Origin: Agrococcus baldri
GTDB taxonomy: Bacteria > Actinomycetota > Actinomycetes > Actinomycetales > Microbacteriaceae
NCBI GenBank assembly: GCA_900114805.1
Contig: FOZN01000004.1
Span: forward strand, 372,001 to 436,000
Reading direction: 5' to 3'
DNA length: 64,000 nt
Of the stretch, positions 15,580 through 24,719 are shown piece after piece. The notes under the pieces are model-generated. The model did not search any database. It was not told the origin of the DNA and worked only from the letters and a program-made list of their open reading frames with translations. Both the position numbers and the translations under genes were made by a program. Position 1 is the first letter of the stretch. Each line of letters starts with the position of its first letter.

Positions 15580-17087
15580 GCCGCGGCCTCCTCGTCGGCG
15601 CCGGTCGCGAGTGCCAGCACGTCTTCTTCGCTCGACGTGCTCGGCAGCTCGCCCGCGAGCCGCCCGTCTCGCATGACGAGGATCCGGTCGCTCATCCCCA
15701 GCACCTCCGGGAGCTCGCTCGAGACCATCAGGATGGCCACCCCTGACGCCGCGAGCCTGCGCATCACCTCGTACACGCCGAACTTCGCGCCCACGTCGAT
15801 GCCGCGAGTGGGCTCGTCGAGCAGCACCACTCCCGGCGCGACCGCCAGCCAGCGAGCGAGCACGACCTTCTGCTGGTTGCCGCCGGAGAGGAACTGCACC
15901 TCCTGGTCGAGGCCGCGCGCCACCAGCTCGAGCTCCGCCAGTGCGCTCGGCATCGCGTCGCGCGCCGCCCGGGTGCGGGAGGGGAAGACCGCGCGCACGA
16001 CGCCGAGCGCGTTCTGGAGCACGGTGAGGTTCAGCGAGAGTCCCTGCGTCTTGCGGTCCTCGGTGATGAGCGCGAGCCCCGCGCGCACCGCGTGCCGCGG
16101 CGAGCGCGGGCGGAAGCGGCGGCCTGCGACGCGCATCGTCCCCCGTGAGAAGGGATCGGCGCCGAAGATGCCGTGCAGCAGCTCCGTGCGGCCCGCTCCC
16201 TGCAGCCCGGCGATGCCCACGATCTCGCCGGCGCGCACGGTCAGCGAGACGTCGTCGACGAAGTCGTTGCCCGCGCCCTCGAGCTCGAGCATCGGCTCGC
16301 CGGGCTCGGTGCCGGGCGTCGCGTCGGGGAAGAACGCGGAGAGCTCCCTGCCGACCATCTGCCGCACGAGCGTGCGCTCATCGAGCTCCTCCGCGGGCCA
16401 GGTGCCCACGAGTGCGCCGTCCTTCAGCACCGTGATCGTCGTGCAGAGGTCGAAGACCTCGCGCAGTCGGTGGGAGACGTACAGGATCGCGATCCCGCGA
16501 TCGGTGAGGCCGGCGATGATGCGCGCGAGCAGCGCCACCTCGTGGTCGGCGAGGGCGGCCGTGGGCTCGTCCATCGAGATGACGGTGGCGTCGAGGCTGA
16601 CGGCCTTCGCTATCTCGACCACCTGCTGCTCGGCCACGGAGAGCTGGCGCACCGGGAGCGAGGGGTCGAGATCGGGCACGCCGATGGTCTCGAGCAGCTC
16701 GCGCGTGTCGCGCAGCATGCGAGCGCGATCGACGAGCGGGCCCCGCCGCGGTTCGCGGCCGAGCCAGATGTTCTCGGCGATCGTGCGATCCACGAGCAGC
16801 GTGAACTCCTGGTAGACGGTGGCGATGCCGGCCCGCTGCGCCTGCAGCGGCGAGGTGAACGCGATCGGCTCGCCGTCGAGCTCGAGGCTGCCGTGGTCGG
16901 GCTGATGCACCCCCGCGAGCACCTTCATGAGCGTTGACTTGCCGGCGCCGTTCTCGCCCACGAGCCCGTGCACCTCGCCCTTGCGGAGCTCGAGATCGAC
17001 GCCGTGCAGCACCGCGGTCCCGAGGAAGGACTGCACGATGCCGGTGGCGCGCAGAACGACCGCCCCGGAGTCCGCGGGAGGATTCAT
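15576..17087 (-). CDS. Sugar ABC transporter ATP-binding protein, two-domain (RbsA/MglA-type)
   Basis: The 503-residue protein has two nucleotide-binding domains. The first has Walker A GENGAGKST and signature LSVAEQQVVEIAKA, with Walker B VISMDEPTAAL. The second has the degenerate P-loop GLQGAGRTE and signature LSGGNQQKVVLARW, with VVLLDEPTRGID. This asymmetry is normal in the family. It powers import through the two permeases encoded downstream. ATG 17087 is the first gene of the minus-strand operon. Its promoter region overlaps the palindrome at 17128-17152, with a possible -35 TCGACA (17133-17138) and -10 CACAGT (17109-17114). Confidence 0.94.
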   Translation of the reverse strand: MNPPADSGAVVLRATGIVQSFLGTAVLHGVDLELRKGEVHGLVGENGAGKSTLMKVLAGVHQPDHGSLELDGEPIAFTSPLQAQRAGIATVYQEFTLLVDRTIAENIWLGREPRRGPLVDRARMLRDTRELLETIGVPDLDPSLPVRQLSVAEQQVVEIAKAVSLDATVISMDEPTAALADHEVALLARIIAGLTDRGIAILYVSHRLREVFDLCTTITVLKDGALVGTWPAEELDERTLVRQMVGRELSAFFPDATPGTEPGEPMLELEGAGNDFVDDVSLTVRAGEIVGIAGLQGAGRTELLHGIFGADPFSRGTMRVAGRRFRPRSPRHAVRAGLALITEDRKTQGLSLNLTVLQNALGVVRAVFPSRTRAARDAMPSALAELELVARGLDQEVQFLSGGNQQKVVLARWLAVAPGVVLLDEPTRGIDVGAKFGVYEVMRRLAASGVAILMVSSELPEVLGMSDRILVMRDGRLAGELPSTSSEEDVLALATGADEEAAA

Positions 17088-17127
17088 GACGTCTTCGTCC
17101 ACGGCGCTACTGTGACACACATTCGGC

Positions 17128-17152
17128 ACTTTTGTCGACCTTTGACAGAAGT
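17128..17152. promoter_or_regulatory. Putative operator of the ROK regulator
   Basis: An imperfect palindrome ACTTTTGTC-GACCTTT-GACAGAAGT (arms 17128-17136 and 17144-17152, one mismatch) sits in the 110-base space between the divergent ROK gene and transporter operon. It overlaps a possible -35 box for the operon. Position and symmetry suit a binding site for the ROK repressor; there is no direct proof. Confidence 0.45.
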
Positions 17153-17197
17153 TGCGTGCCTCGTGTCGGAAGTCGTCTCATGTGCTTGACTGCATGC

Positions 17198-18379
17198 ATG
17201 CGCACGAGCGAGATCTTCGACCTACTGCGCGACGGTCGCGCCCGCACGCGATCCGAGCTCGCACGGGAGTCAGGGCTCGCGCGTTCCTCGGTCGCGCTGC
17301 ACATCGACACGCTCATGAGCGTCGGCTATGTGGCTCCGGTCGGCGACGCCGCCTCGACCGGCGGCCGGCGCGCGTCGCTGTTCGCGCTCAACCCGAGCGC
17401 GCGACTCGTGGTCGGCGTCGATGTCGGGGCGACGCACGTGATCGTCGAGCTCGCCGACCTCGGCGGCACCGGGATCGCAGCCTCCCGCGCGGAGCTCGAC
17501 GTCGCAGAGGGCCCGGAGGCGGTGCTCGGCTGGATCGCCGAGGCAGTCCGCTCGCTCGTCGCGCAGCAGCAGCGGTCGCTCGACGACGTGGTCGCCGTCG
17601 GCATCGGCCTGCCCGGCCCCGTGGAGCACGCGACAGGACGCCCCATCAGCCCGCCGATCATGCCGGGCTGGCACCGCTTCGACGTCGCCGAGTGGCTGCG
17701 CGAGCGGCTCGGCTGCCCCGTGCTGGTCGACAACGACGTGAACATCATGGCCCTCGGCGAGCAGCGCACCGCTTGGCCGGACACCGAGGATCTCGTGCTC
17801 GTCAAGGTCGCCACCGGCATCGGCGCGGGCATCATCTCCGGCGGGCGGCTGCAGCGCGGCGCCCGCGGCACCGCGGGCGACCTCGGGCACGTGCGGGTGC
17901 CGGGCTCCACCGCCCCCTGCCGGTGCGGCAACGAGGGCTGCCTCGAGGCAGTGGCCGCGGGACCGGCGATCGCAGCGCGGCTGCGCGAGCTGGGCGTGCA
18001 CGCCACGAGCACGGGCGAGGTCGTCGCGCTCGCCGCGCAGGGCTCGCTCGAGGCAGCGCAGGTGCTGCGCGACGCTGGCCGCGCCATCGGCGAGGTGCTC
18101 GCGATGGTCGTCAACCTGGTCAACCCATCCGTCATCGTCGTCGGCGGACGGCTCGCGGGAGCGGCGAACGAGCTCCACGCCGGCATCAGCGAGGTCGTCT
18201 ACCGCCGGTCGCTGCCGCTGGCGACCGAGCACTTGCGGATCGCGGCCAGCGAGACGAAGGGCGACGCGGGCGTGCGCGGGGCAGTGGTTCTCGCGATCGA
18301 GCACGCGCTATCACCGGATGTGCTGGATGCCGAGCTGCTGGCGCTCAGCCGGCCCGATCAGCCGGTCGTGATGCGGTAG
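17198..18379 (+). CDS. ROK family transcriptional regulator
   Basis: The 393-residue protein has an N-terminal winged helix-turn-helix (RTRSELARESGLARSSVALH, about residues 16-35). An ROK sugar-kinase-like domain follows, with VVGVDVGATHVIVELADLGG, VAVGIGLPGPVE, LVDNDVNIMALGEQ and the zinc motif CRCGNEGCLE. DNA-binding ROK proteins usually repress sugar operons and release DNA on binding the sugar. ATG 17198 was chosen because it sits just before the HTH; ATG 17180 is possible. It diverges from the sugar transporter operon and probably controls it. Its 3' end overlaps the convergent relA end by 22 bases. Confidence 0.92.
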   Translation: MRTSEIFDLLRDGRARTRSELARESGLARSSVALHIDTLMSVGYVAPVGDAASTGGRRASLFALNPSARLVVGVDVGATHVIVELADLGGTGIAASRAELDVAEGPEAVLGWIAEAVRSLVAQQQRSLDDVVAVGIGLPGPVEHATGRPISPPIMPGWHRFDVAEWLRERLGCPVLVDNDVNIMALGEQRTAWPDTEDLVLVKVATGIGAGIISGGRLQRGARGTAGDLGHVRVPGSTAPCRCGNEGCLEAVAAGPAIAARLRELGVHATSTGEVVALAAQGSLEAAQVLRDAGRAIGEVLAMVVNLVNPSVIVVGGRLAGAANELHAGISEVVYRRSLPLATEHLRIAASETKGDAGVRGAVVLAIEHALSPDVLDAELLALSRPDQPVVMR

Positions 18380-20586
18380 ACGTCGTAGACGCCGTCGATG
18401 CGGCGCACCGCGTTGAGCACGTTCTCGAGGTGCGTCACATCACCCATCTCGAACGCGAAGCGGCTGATCGCGAGGCGGTCGGTGCCGGTGTGCACGCTCG
18501 CCGAGAGGATGTTGACGTGGTGCTCGCTGAGCGACCGCGTGATGTCGCTGAGGAGGGCCGAGCGGTCGAGCGCCTCGACCTGGATGTTGACCAGGAACAG
18601 CCCCTTCGACACCGCGGCCCATTCGACCTCGATCATGCGCTCGGGCTCCGCCAGCAATCCCTGCACGTTCGGGCAGCTACGCTGGTGCACGCTGACGCCC
18701 TGGCCGCGCGTGACGAACCCGACGATGTCATCGCCGGGCACGGGCGCACAGCACTTGGAGAGCTTCACCAGGATGTCGTCGGCGCCGCGCACGAGCACGC
18801 CGGAGCCGTTCGAGGACGGCCGGTGCGCTCTCGTCGGCAGGGCGGGCGCCGGGTCGTCGTCGGCCGTGCCCTCCTCGGCACGGATGAAGGCGACCACCTT
18901 CTCGAGCACCGACTGCGTCGAGACGTGGCCCTCCCCGACCGCCGCGTAGAGGCTGGTGACATCGTCGTGCTTCAGCTGCGCGGCGACCTGCGCGAAGGCA
19001 TCCCGCCCCATGAGCTTCTGCATCGGCAGGTCGTGACGGCGCATCGCCTTCGCGATCGCCTCCTTGCCCACCTCGACCGCCTCGTCGCGGCGCTCGCGCT
19101 GGAACCACTGCCGGATCTTGCTGCGCGCACGGGGCGAGGTGACGAATCCCTGCCAGTCCTGGCTCGGTCCGGCGTCGGGGTTCTTCGAGGTCAGCACCTC
19201 GACGACGTCGCCGGTGGTGAGCTTCGTATCGAGCGGCACGAGCCGGCCGTTGACCTTGCCGCCCATCGTGCGGTGGCCGACCTCGGTGTGCACCGCGTAC
19301 GCGAAGTCGACCGGGGTCGCGCCGGCCGGCAGCCCGATGACCTTGCCCTTCGGCGTGAAGACGTAGAGCTCCTTGGCGCCGATCTCGAACCGCAGCGAGT
19401 CGAGGAACTCACCGGGGTCGGTGGTCTCCTCCTGCCAGTCGTTGATGTGCTGCAGCCACGCCATGTCGGTGGACGACATCTCCCCCGCGCCGCCCTGCTT
19501 GTACTTCCAGTGCGCCGCGACGCCGTACTCGGCACGGCGATGCATCTCCTCGGTGCGGATCTGGATCTCGACGTGGTGGCCGCGCGGGCCGATCACGGTG
19601 GTGTGCAGCGATTGGTACAGGTTGAACTTCGGGGTCGCGATGTAGTCCTTCAGGCGGCCCGGCATCGGCTGCCAGCGGGCGTGGATGGAGCCCAGCACCG
19701 CATAGCAGTCGCGCACCGACGGCACGATGACGCGCACGCCGACGAGGTCGTAGATGTCGCCGAAGTCGTGCCCGCGCACCTGCATCTTCGTGTAGATCGA
19801 GTAGTACTGCTTCGGGCGCCCGGCGATGCGGCCGCGGATCTTCGCCGCCCGCATGTCCTCGCTGAGCGCCGCGACCACCTCGTCGAGGTAGCGCTCGCGC
19901 TCCGGGGCGCGAGCATCCACCAGGTTCTTGATCTCGAGGTACACCTTCGGCTGCAGCACCGCGAACGAGAGGTCCTCGAGCTCGACCTTGATGGTCTGGA
20001 TGCCGAGCCGGTGCGCGAGCGGCGCGTAGATCTCGATCGTCTCTCGCGCCTTCCGCTGCGCCGACTCGTCGGAGACGAAGCCCCACGTGCGGGCGTTGTG
20101 CAGCCGGTCGGCGAGCTTGATGACGAGCACGCGGATGTCCTTGGACATCGCGACGACCATCTTGCGCACCGTCTCGGCCTGCGCGCTCTGCCCGTACTTG
20201 AGCTTGTCGAGCTTGGTGACGCCGTCGACGAGCATGGCGATCTCGTCGCCGAAATCCGCACGGCACTGCTCGAGCGTGTAGGTGGTGTCCTCGACGGTGT
20301 CGTGCAGCAGCGCCGCCGCCACCGTGATCGCCCCGATGCCGAGGTCGGCGAGGATCTGCGCGACCGCGACCGGGTGCGTGATGTACGGCTCGCCCGACTT
20401 CCGGTACTGCCCCCGATGCGCCTCCTCGGCCACGATGTAGGCGCGCTGGATGAGGCCCGTGTCAGCCTTGGGGTGCTGCGACTTGACGGCCCGGATCAGC
20501 TCGTCGACCGCGCCGGCACGGTGCGAGCGCGAGAAGAGGAACGGCAGGAGCGTGCGGAAGCCGCCCGTGGCCTGCACATCGCTCAT
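18358..20586 (-). CDS. relA: Bifunctional (p)ppGpp synthetase/hydrolase RelA/SpoT (Rel)
   Basis: The 742-residue stringent-response enzyme has an HD hydrolase domain with HDTVED at residues 95-100 and the upstream YRKSGEPYITHP. The synthetase domain shows GRPKQYYSIYTKMQ, DLVGVRVIV and HTTVIGPRGHHVEIQIRT. A TGS domain (LYVFTPKGKVIGLPAGATP) and a C-terminal ACT domain (IQVEALDRSALLSDITRSLS) follow. Both active sites look intact, so it should both make and degrade (p)ppGpp. It is the last gene of the yebC-ruvCAB-yajC-secDF-relA run, 21 bases after secF. It ends inside the 3' end of the ROK gene. Confidence 0.97.
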   Translation of the reverse strand: MSDVQATGGFRTLLPFLFSRSHRAGAVDELIRAVKSQHPKADTGLIQRAYIVAEEAHRGQYRKSGEPYITHPVAVAQILADLGIGAITVAAALLHDTVEDTTYTLEQCRADFGDEIAMLVDGVTKLDKLKYGQSAQAETVRKMVVAMSKDIRVLVIKLADRLHNARTWGFVSDESAQRKARETIEIYAPLAHRLGIQTIKVELEDLSFAVLQPKVYLEIKNLVDARAPERERYLDEVVAALSEDMRAAKIRGRIAGRPKQYYSIYTKMQVRGHDFGDIYDLVGVRVIVPSVRDCYAVLGSIHARWQPMPGRLKDYIATPKFNLYQSLHTTVIGPRGHHVEIQIRTEEMHRRAEYGVAAHWKYKQGGAGEMSSTDMAWLQHINDWQEETTDPGEFLDSLRFEIGAKELYVFTPKGKVIGLPAGATPVDFAYAVHTEVGHRTMGGKVNGRLVPLDTKLTTGDVVEVLTSKNPDAGPSQDWQGFVTSPRARSKIRQWFQRERRDEAVEVGKEAIAKAMRRHDLPMQKLMGRDAFAQVAAQLKHDDVTSLYAAVGEGHVSTQSVLEKVVAFIRAEEGTADDDPAPALPTRAHRPSSNGSGVLVRGADDILVKLSKCCAPVPGDDIVGFVTRGQGVSVHQRSCPNVQGLLAEPERMIEVEWAAVSKGLFLVNIQVEALDRSALLSDITRSLSEHHVNILSASVHTGTDRLAISRFAFEMGDVTHLENVLNAVRRIDGVYDVYRITTG

Positions 20587-20607
20587 GTCGTCCCTCTTCT
20601 CGTGGGC

Positions 20608-21579
20608 TCAGACCACTGCCCCCTGGTCGCGCATGACCTTGACCTGCGCATCGCCGATGGTGTCGTTCTGCCTGAGTTGAGCATAGACAGGCGCCGCGAC
20701 GAAGATCGACGACCAGGTGCCGACGATCGTGCCGATGAACAGCGCGAGGGCGATGTCGCGCAGCGTGCCGGCGCCCAGCAGGAAGGCGCCGATGAACAGG
20801 ATCGCCGCGATCGGCAGCGTGGCCACGATCGACGTGTTGATCGAGCGGACGATCGTCTGGTTGACCGCCAGGTTGATCTGGCCGAGCATGGTGCCGCTGG
20901 TGCCGGGCGCCGTGTTCTCGCGCACCTTGTCGAAGACGACCACCGTGTCGTACAGCGAGTAGCCGAGGATGGTCAGGAAGCCGATCACCGCAGCGGGTGT
21001 CACCTCGAAGCCGATGATGCCGTAGACGCCTGCCGTGACCAGGAGGTCGAACGCGAGCGACGAGAGCGCGGCGAGCGCCATCTTCCAGGTGCGGAAGTAG
21101 ACCGCCAGCACCACCGAGACGAGCGCGAGGAACACGACGAGCGCCAGCAGCGCCTGCCGCGAGACGTCCTGGCCCCAGGACGGGCCGATGAACGAGAACG
21201 CGACGTCGCCGGTGTCGACGCCATAGGCCTCGCCCAGCGCGGCACGGATGTCGGCGGCCTGCTCCTCGGTGACGGCGTCCGTCTGCACGCGCACCGTGTC
21301 CGTGCCGAGCGTCGCCACGCGGGCCTCGGAGTCGGGCACGATCGACTCGACCGCGCCGGTGGCCGGCTCGATCGCGGCCGACTCGAGCCCGGAGACGCGG
21401 AACTCGCTGCCGCCGGTGAACTCGATGCCGAAGACGAAGCCGCCGCGCGCGAGGGTCCCGAGCGCGAGCACGATCAGGATGATCGCCGTGACCATGAACC
21501 ACAGCTTGCGCCTGGGCACGACGGGCACCGAGCGCTCGCCGGTGTAGAGCTCGTTGCCGATGGTGGTGAGCGATGCCAT
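20608..21579 (-). CDS. secF: Protein translocase subunit SecF
   Basis: The 323-residue membrane protein has six predicted helices and partners SecD to drive late steps of Sec export using the proton gradient. Signatures are FGIEFTGGSEFRV after helix 1, then GYSLYDTVVVFDKVREN in the middle of the membrane domain and INLAVNQTIVRSINTS. The start ATG at 21579 shares one base with the secD stop (TGATG), so translation is coupled. Typical SecF length is about 300-400. It is followed by relA. Confidence 0.96.
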   Translation of the reverse strand: MASLTTIGNELYTGERSVPVVPRRKLWFMVTAIILIVLALGTLARGGFVFGIEFTGGSEFRVSGLESAAIEPATGAVESIVPDSEARVATLGTDTVRVQTDAVTEEQAADIRAALGEAYGVDTGDVAFSFIGPSWGQDVSRQALLALVVFLALVSVVLAVYFRTWKMALAALSSLAFDLLVTAGVYGIIGFEVTPAAVIGFLTILGYSLYDTVVVFDKVRENTAPGTSGTMLGQINLAVNQTIVRSINTSIVATLPIAAILFIGAFLLGAGTLRDIALALFIGTIVGTWSSIFVAAPVYAQLRQNDTIGDAQVKVMRDQGAVV

Positions 21580-23246
21580 CAGGACTCCTTGCCCGTCGTC
21601 GCGGCTGCTGCCTTGCGCTCCGCGATGGTCTGGCGCAGCTGCGCCTGCTTTGCCGACGTGGCCCCCTTGCCGGCGAGCACCGGCTCGCGGAAGCGTGCGC
21701 GCCCGGTGTAGACCGCGCCGAGCGCCTTCGGGTCGAGCCCCGACAGCGGGTGCCCGTTCGAGAAGAACTTCGTGCGCGCGAGCACACGGAGGAGCGGATG
21801 CGTGAACAGGGCCACGACGATGATGTCGATGAACGTCGTGATGCCGAGCGTGTAGGCGAAGCCGCGCACGTTGCCCACCGAGAGCAGGAACAGGATCACG
21901 GCGGCGAGGAAGCTCACCGCATCCGAGACCAGGATCGTGCGGAAGGCGCGCTTCCACCCCGTCTCCAGCGCCGTCGTCAGGTGCTTGCCCTCGCGCAGCT
22001 CGTCGCGGATGCGCTCGAAGTACACGATGAACGAGTCGGCCGTGATGCCGATGGAGATCACGAGGCCCGCGATGCCTGCCAGCGAGAGCCGGTAGCCCTC
22101 AGTGCTGGAGAGGAAGGTGACGACGAGGTAGCTGAGCACCGCGGCAACGGCGAGCGAGAAGATCACCACGACACCGAGCGCCCGGTACTGCAGCACCGAG
22201 TACGCGACGACGAGCAGCAGGCCGATGAGGCCGGCGATCAGGCCAGCCTGCAGCTGGTTCGCGCCCAGCGTGGGCGAGATGGTCTCGTTCGACTGCACCT
22301 GGAAGCTCACGGGCAGCGCGCCGAAGCGCAGCTGGTCGGCGAGGCTCTGCGCACCCTCTTGCGAGAAGCCGCCGGTGATCTGCGCGTTGCCATCGGTGAT
22401 GATGGCGTTCGAGGTGATCGGCATGAGCACCGCCGCGTCGAGCACGACCGCGAACTGGTTGGTCGGCTCCGGCAGGCCGGTGATGGCGCGCGTGACGGCC
22501 TCGAAGTTCGCCGGGCCCTCGCCGCTGAGCTCGAGGTTGACTCCCCAGCCGCCGGTCGCCTGGCCCTGCGAGTTGGTCGCCGCGGACACCGAGGCGTCGG
22601 CGATGCTCGAGCCGTCGACCGCGACCGGGCCCAGGATGAAGCGGGCGGTGCCGTCGCTCGAGCAGGTGATGAGCGGCTGCTCGGGGTCGGCGATCTCAGT
22701 GGGGTCGACATCCGAGCACATGAACGCCGAGAACTCGGACTGCAGCGCGGGCGTGATCCACGCCTGATCCCAGGCGTTCTCGGGCTCGGCCGTCGGCTCT
22801 GCTGCCGGGTCGGTCTCGACCGGCGCGGGCGTCGAGCCCGGGGGGTTCGCCGGCGCGGAGGCCAGCACCGGGCGGAACTCCATCTTGGCGCTCGCCTGGA
22901 TGCGCTGCATGGTCTGGGCGTCGGGCTCGCCAGGCAGTGCCACGACGATGTTGCGGCCGCCCTGCGTGGTGATCTCGGTCTCCGAGATGCCGGAGGCGTC
23001 GACGCGCTGGCGGATGATCGCGACCGCCTGCTCGAGCTGCTCCTGCGAGATGGAGGCGCCCTCTGCGAGGCGCGGCTCGAGCACGATCTGCGTGCCGCCC
23101 TCGAGGTCGAGCGCGAGCTGCGGCGTCCACGATGCCGAGCCGTCCTGGTCGAACGACACGGCGGCGAAGTTCGCGCCGACGAGCCCGACGATCAGGACGC
23201 CGAGCCAGATGAGGGCGCGTGCGCCCCTGGTCCTAGCCTTTGCCAC
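21579..23246 (-). CDS. secD: Protein translocase subunit SecD
   Basis: The 555-residue membrane protein has the SecD motifs LALDLEGGTQIVLEPR near the N-terminus and GRNIVVALPGEPD in the periplasmic P1 head. The membrane domain shows GGFSQEGAQSLADQLRFGAL, GIAGLVISIGITADSFIVYF and FERIRDELREGK. The extracytoplasmic loop has an insert rich in Pro, Ala and Glu (about residues 133-158) and two cysteines (SAFMCSD and LITCSSDG) that could form a disulfide. It sits between yajC (3 bases) and secF (1-base overlap) in the usual export operon. Confidence 0.96.
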   Translation of the reverse strand: MAKARTRGARALIWLGVLIVGLVGANFAAVSFDQDGSASWTPQLALDLEGGTQIVLEPRLAEGASISQEQLEQAVAIIRQRVDASGISETEITTQGGRNIVVALPGEPDAQTMQRIQASAKMEFRPVLASAPANPPGSTPAPVETDPAAEPTAEPENAWDQAWITPALQSEFSAFMCSDVDPTEIADPEQPLITCSSDGTARFILGPVAVDGSSIADASVSAATNSQGQATGGWGVNLELSGEGPANFEAVTRAITGLPEPTNQFAVVLDAAVLMPITSNAIITDGNAQITGGFSQEGAQSLADQLRFGALPVSFQVQSNETISPTLGANQLQAGLIAGLIGLLLVVAYSVLQYRALGVVVIFSLAVAAVLSYLVVTFLSSTEGYRLSLAGIAGLVISIGITADSFIVYFERIRDELREGKHLTTALETGWKRAFRTILVSDAVSFLAAVILFLLSVGNVRGFAYTLGITTFIDIIVVALFTHPLLRVLARTKFFSNGHPLSGLDPKALGAVYTGRARFREPVLAGKGATSAKQAQLRQTIAERKAAAATTGKES

Positions 23247-23249
23247 GGG

Positions 23250-23627
23250 TCAGGCGCGGTCGCGAGGGTCTGCGTCGCCTGCGTCGTCCGCGCGATCCTC
23301 GACGACCTCGGCGTCGGCCGGGTGGTCCTCGACCACGCGGGCCAGCGTCTGGCGGTGCACGCGCACGATGGTGCCGGGCGCGATCTCGACGAGCGCCTCG
23401 TTGCGCTCCTCGTCGATCTCGCGCAGCTCGCCGAAGAGGCCGAAGTTCAGCATCACCTCGGAGCCGGGGACCATCTTCTCCTGCAGCTCGGCGGCCTGCG
23501 CCTTGCGCTTCTTGTTGCTGCGGAACATGAAGAAGATCATCGCCGCGAGCACCACCAGCATGATGATCGTCAGCGGGTCGAACGTGAACCCTTGCTGGGC
23601 GGGGGCGGCGGTCTGCAGGAACAGCAT
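23250..23627 (-). CDS. yajC: Preprotein translocase accessory subunit YajC
   Basis: The 125-residue protein has one membrane helix (LTIIMLVVLAAMIFFMFR) followed by the family motif RSNKKRKAQAAELQEKMVPG. A small soluble domain then contains EIAPGTIVRVHRQTLARVVE. The last 25 residues are strikingly acidic (DHPADAEVVEDRADDAGDAD). YajC associates with SecDF and stabilises the holotranslocon. The gene ends 3 bases before secD and starts about 60 bases after ruvB. Confidence 0.94.
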   Translation of the reverse strand: MLFLQTAAPAQQGFTFDPLTIIMLVVLAAMIFFMFRSNKKRKAQAAELQEKMVPGSEVMLNFGLFGELREIDEERNEALVEIAPGTIVRVHRQTLARVVEDHPADAEVVEDRADDAGDADPRDRA

Positions 23628-23690
23628 CGTGGGGAAGAGCCTCTCAGGGGTGATTCGTCGAGCGCAGCTGCGGGCACGACCAAGAGACGA

Positions 23691-24719
23691 TCATACCCCG
23701 TCGAGCGTGGTCTCCCCGCTGTAGCCGGGCGCCGTGTCGGCGCGAGCGTGCCGCATGCCCGACGGGGTGGCGACGCGACCCCGCGGTGTGCGGCCGATCA
23801 GGCCCTCGCGCACCAGGAAGGGCTCCACCACCGACTCGATCGTGTCCGCCTCCTCCCCGATCGCCGCCGCCAGCGTGGACAGGCCCACCGGGCCACCCGC
23901 GAAGCGGTGGGCGATGGTGTGCAGCACCGCGCGGTCGATGCGGTCGAGTCCCGCCTCGTCGACGTCGTACAGCTCCAGCGCCGCGCGCACGCCGTCCAGG
24001 TCGCTCGAGCCGGCGTGCACCAGCAGCCAGTCGCGCACCCGGCGCAGCAGCCGGTTCGCGATGCGCGGCGTGCCGCGGGACCGGCCGGCGAGCTCGGCGA
24101 GCGCCGAGGGCTCGATCGCGAGCTCCATCAGCCTGGAGGAGCGCGCCAGCACGCGCTCCAGGTCACCGGTCTCGTAGAACTCCAGATGCGCGGTGAACCC
24201 GAACCGGTCGCGCAGCGGGGCCGGCAGCATGCCCGAGCGGGTGGTCGCGCCGACGAGCGTGAACGGTGCGAGCTCGAGCGGGATCGACGAGGCACCCGCG
24301 CCCTTGCCGACCATGATGTCGACGCGGAAGTCCTCCATCGCGAGGTAGAGCATCTCCTCCGCGGCGCGCGACATGCGGTGGATCTCGTCGATGAAGAGCA
24401 CCTCGCCCGGCACGAGCGCCGACAGCACGGCGGCGAGGTCGCCCGCATGCTGGATCGCCGGGCCGGACGAGTAGCGGATGGGCCGGCCGGTCTCCGCGCC
24501 GATGATGGTCGCGAGCGTGGTCTTGCCGAGCCCGGGCGGACCGGCCAGCAGGATGTGGTCGGGTGCGCGATCCTGCAGCCTCGCGGCCTGCAGCAGCACC
24601 TCGAGCTGCCCCTTCACCTTCGGCTGGCCGACGAACTCGGCGAGACTGGTGGGGCGCAGGGCGCCCTCGAAGGCCAGTTCGTCCGCGGATGCGCCGGGAT
24701 CGATCAGGGGGTCGGTCAC
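23691..24719 (-). CDS. ruvB: Holliday junction branch migration DNA helicase RuvB
   Basis: The 342-residue hexameric motor has Walker [10 protein letters not shown], Walker [10 protein letters not shown] and sensor [10 protein letters not shown] with the arginine-finger segment APLRDRFGF. The C-terminal winged helix contains [19 protein letters not shown] and RTPRGR. GTG 24719 overlaps the ruvA stop by four bases; the N-terminus is short ([13 protein letters not shown]) before the family start [12 protein letters not shown]. It acts with RuvA to migrate Holliday junctions. Confidence 0.97.
   Translation of the reverse strand: MTDPLIDPGASADELAFEGALRPTSLAEFVGQPKVKGQLEVLLQAARLQDRAPDHILLAGPPGLGKTTLATIIGAETGRPIRYSSGPAIQHAGDLAAVLSALVPGEVLFIDEIHRMSRAAEEMLYLAMEDFRVDIMVGKGAGASSIPLELAPFTLVGATTRSGMLPAPLRDRFGFTAHLEFYETGDLERVLARSSRLMELAIEPSALAELAGRSRGTPRIANRLLRRVRDWLLVHAGSSDLDGVRAALELYDVDEAGLDRIDRAVLHTIAHRFAGGPVGLSTLAAAIGEEADTIESVVEPFLVREGLIGRTPRGRVATPSGMRHARADTAPGYSGETTLDGV

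Noticed and set aside
17142-17147. Perfect TTGACA as -35 box of the ROK gene
   Set aside because: No TANNNT-like -10 lies 16-19 bases downstream, so the match may be a coincidence within the palindrome.
17152-21711. A 1519-codon open frame on the plus strand
   Set aside because: It runs antisense to relA and secF and through the ROK gene in another frame. Its composition is Arg/Asp/His/Val-rich without domains, as expected of stop-poor high-GC shadow frames.
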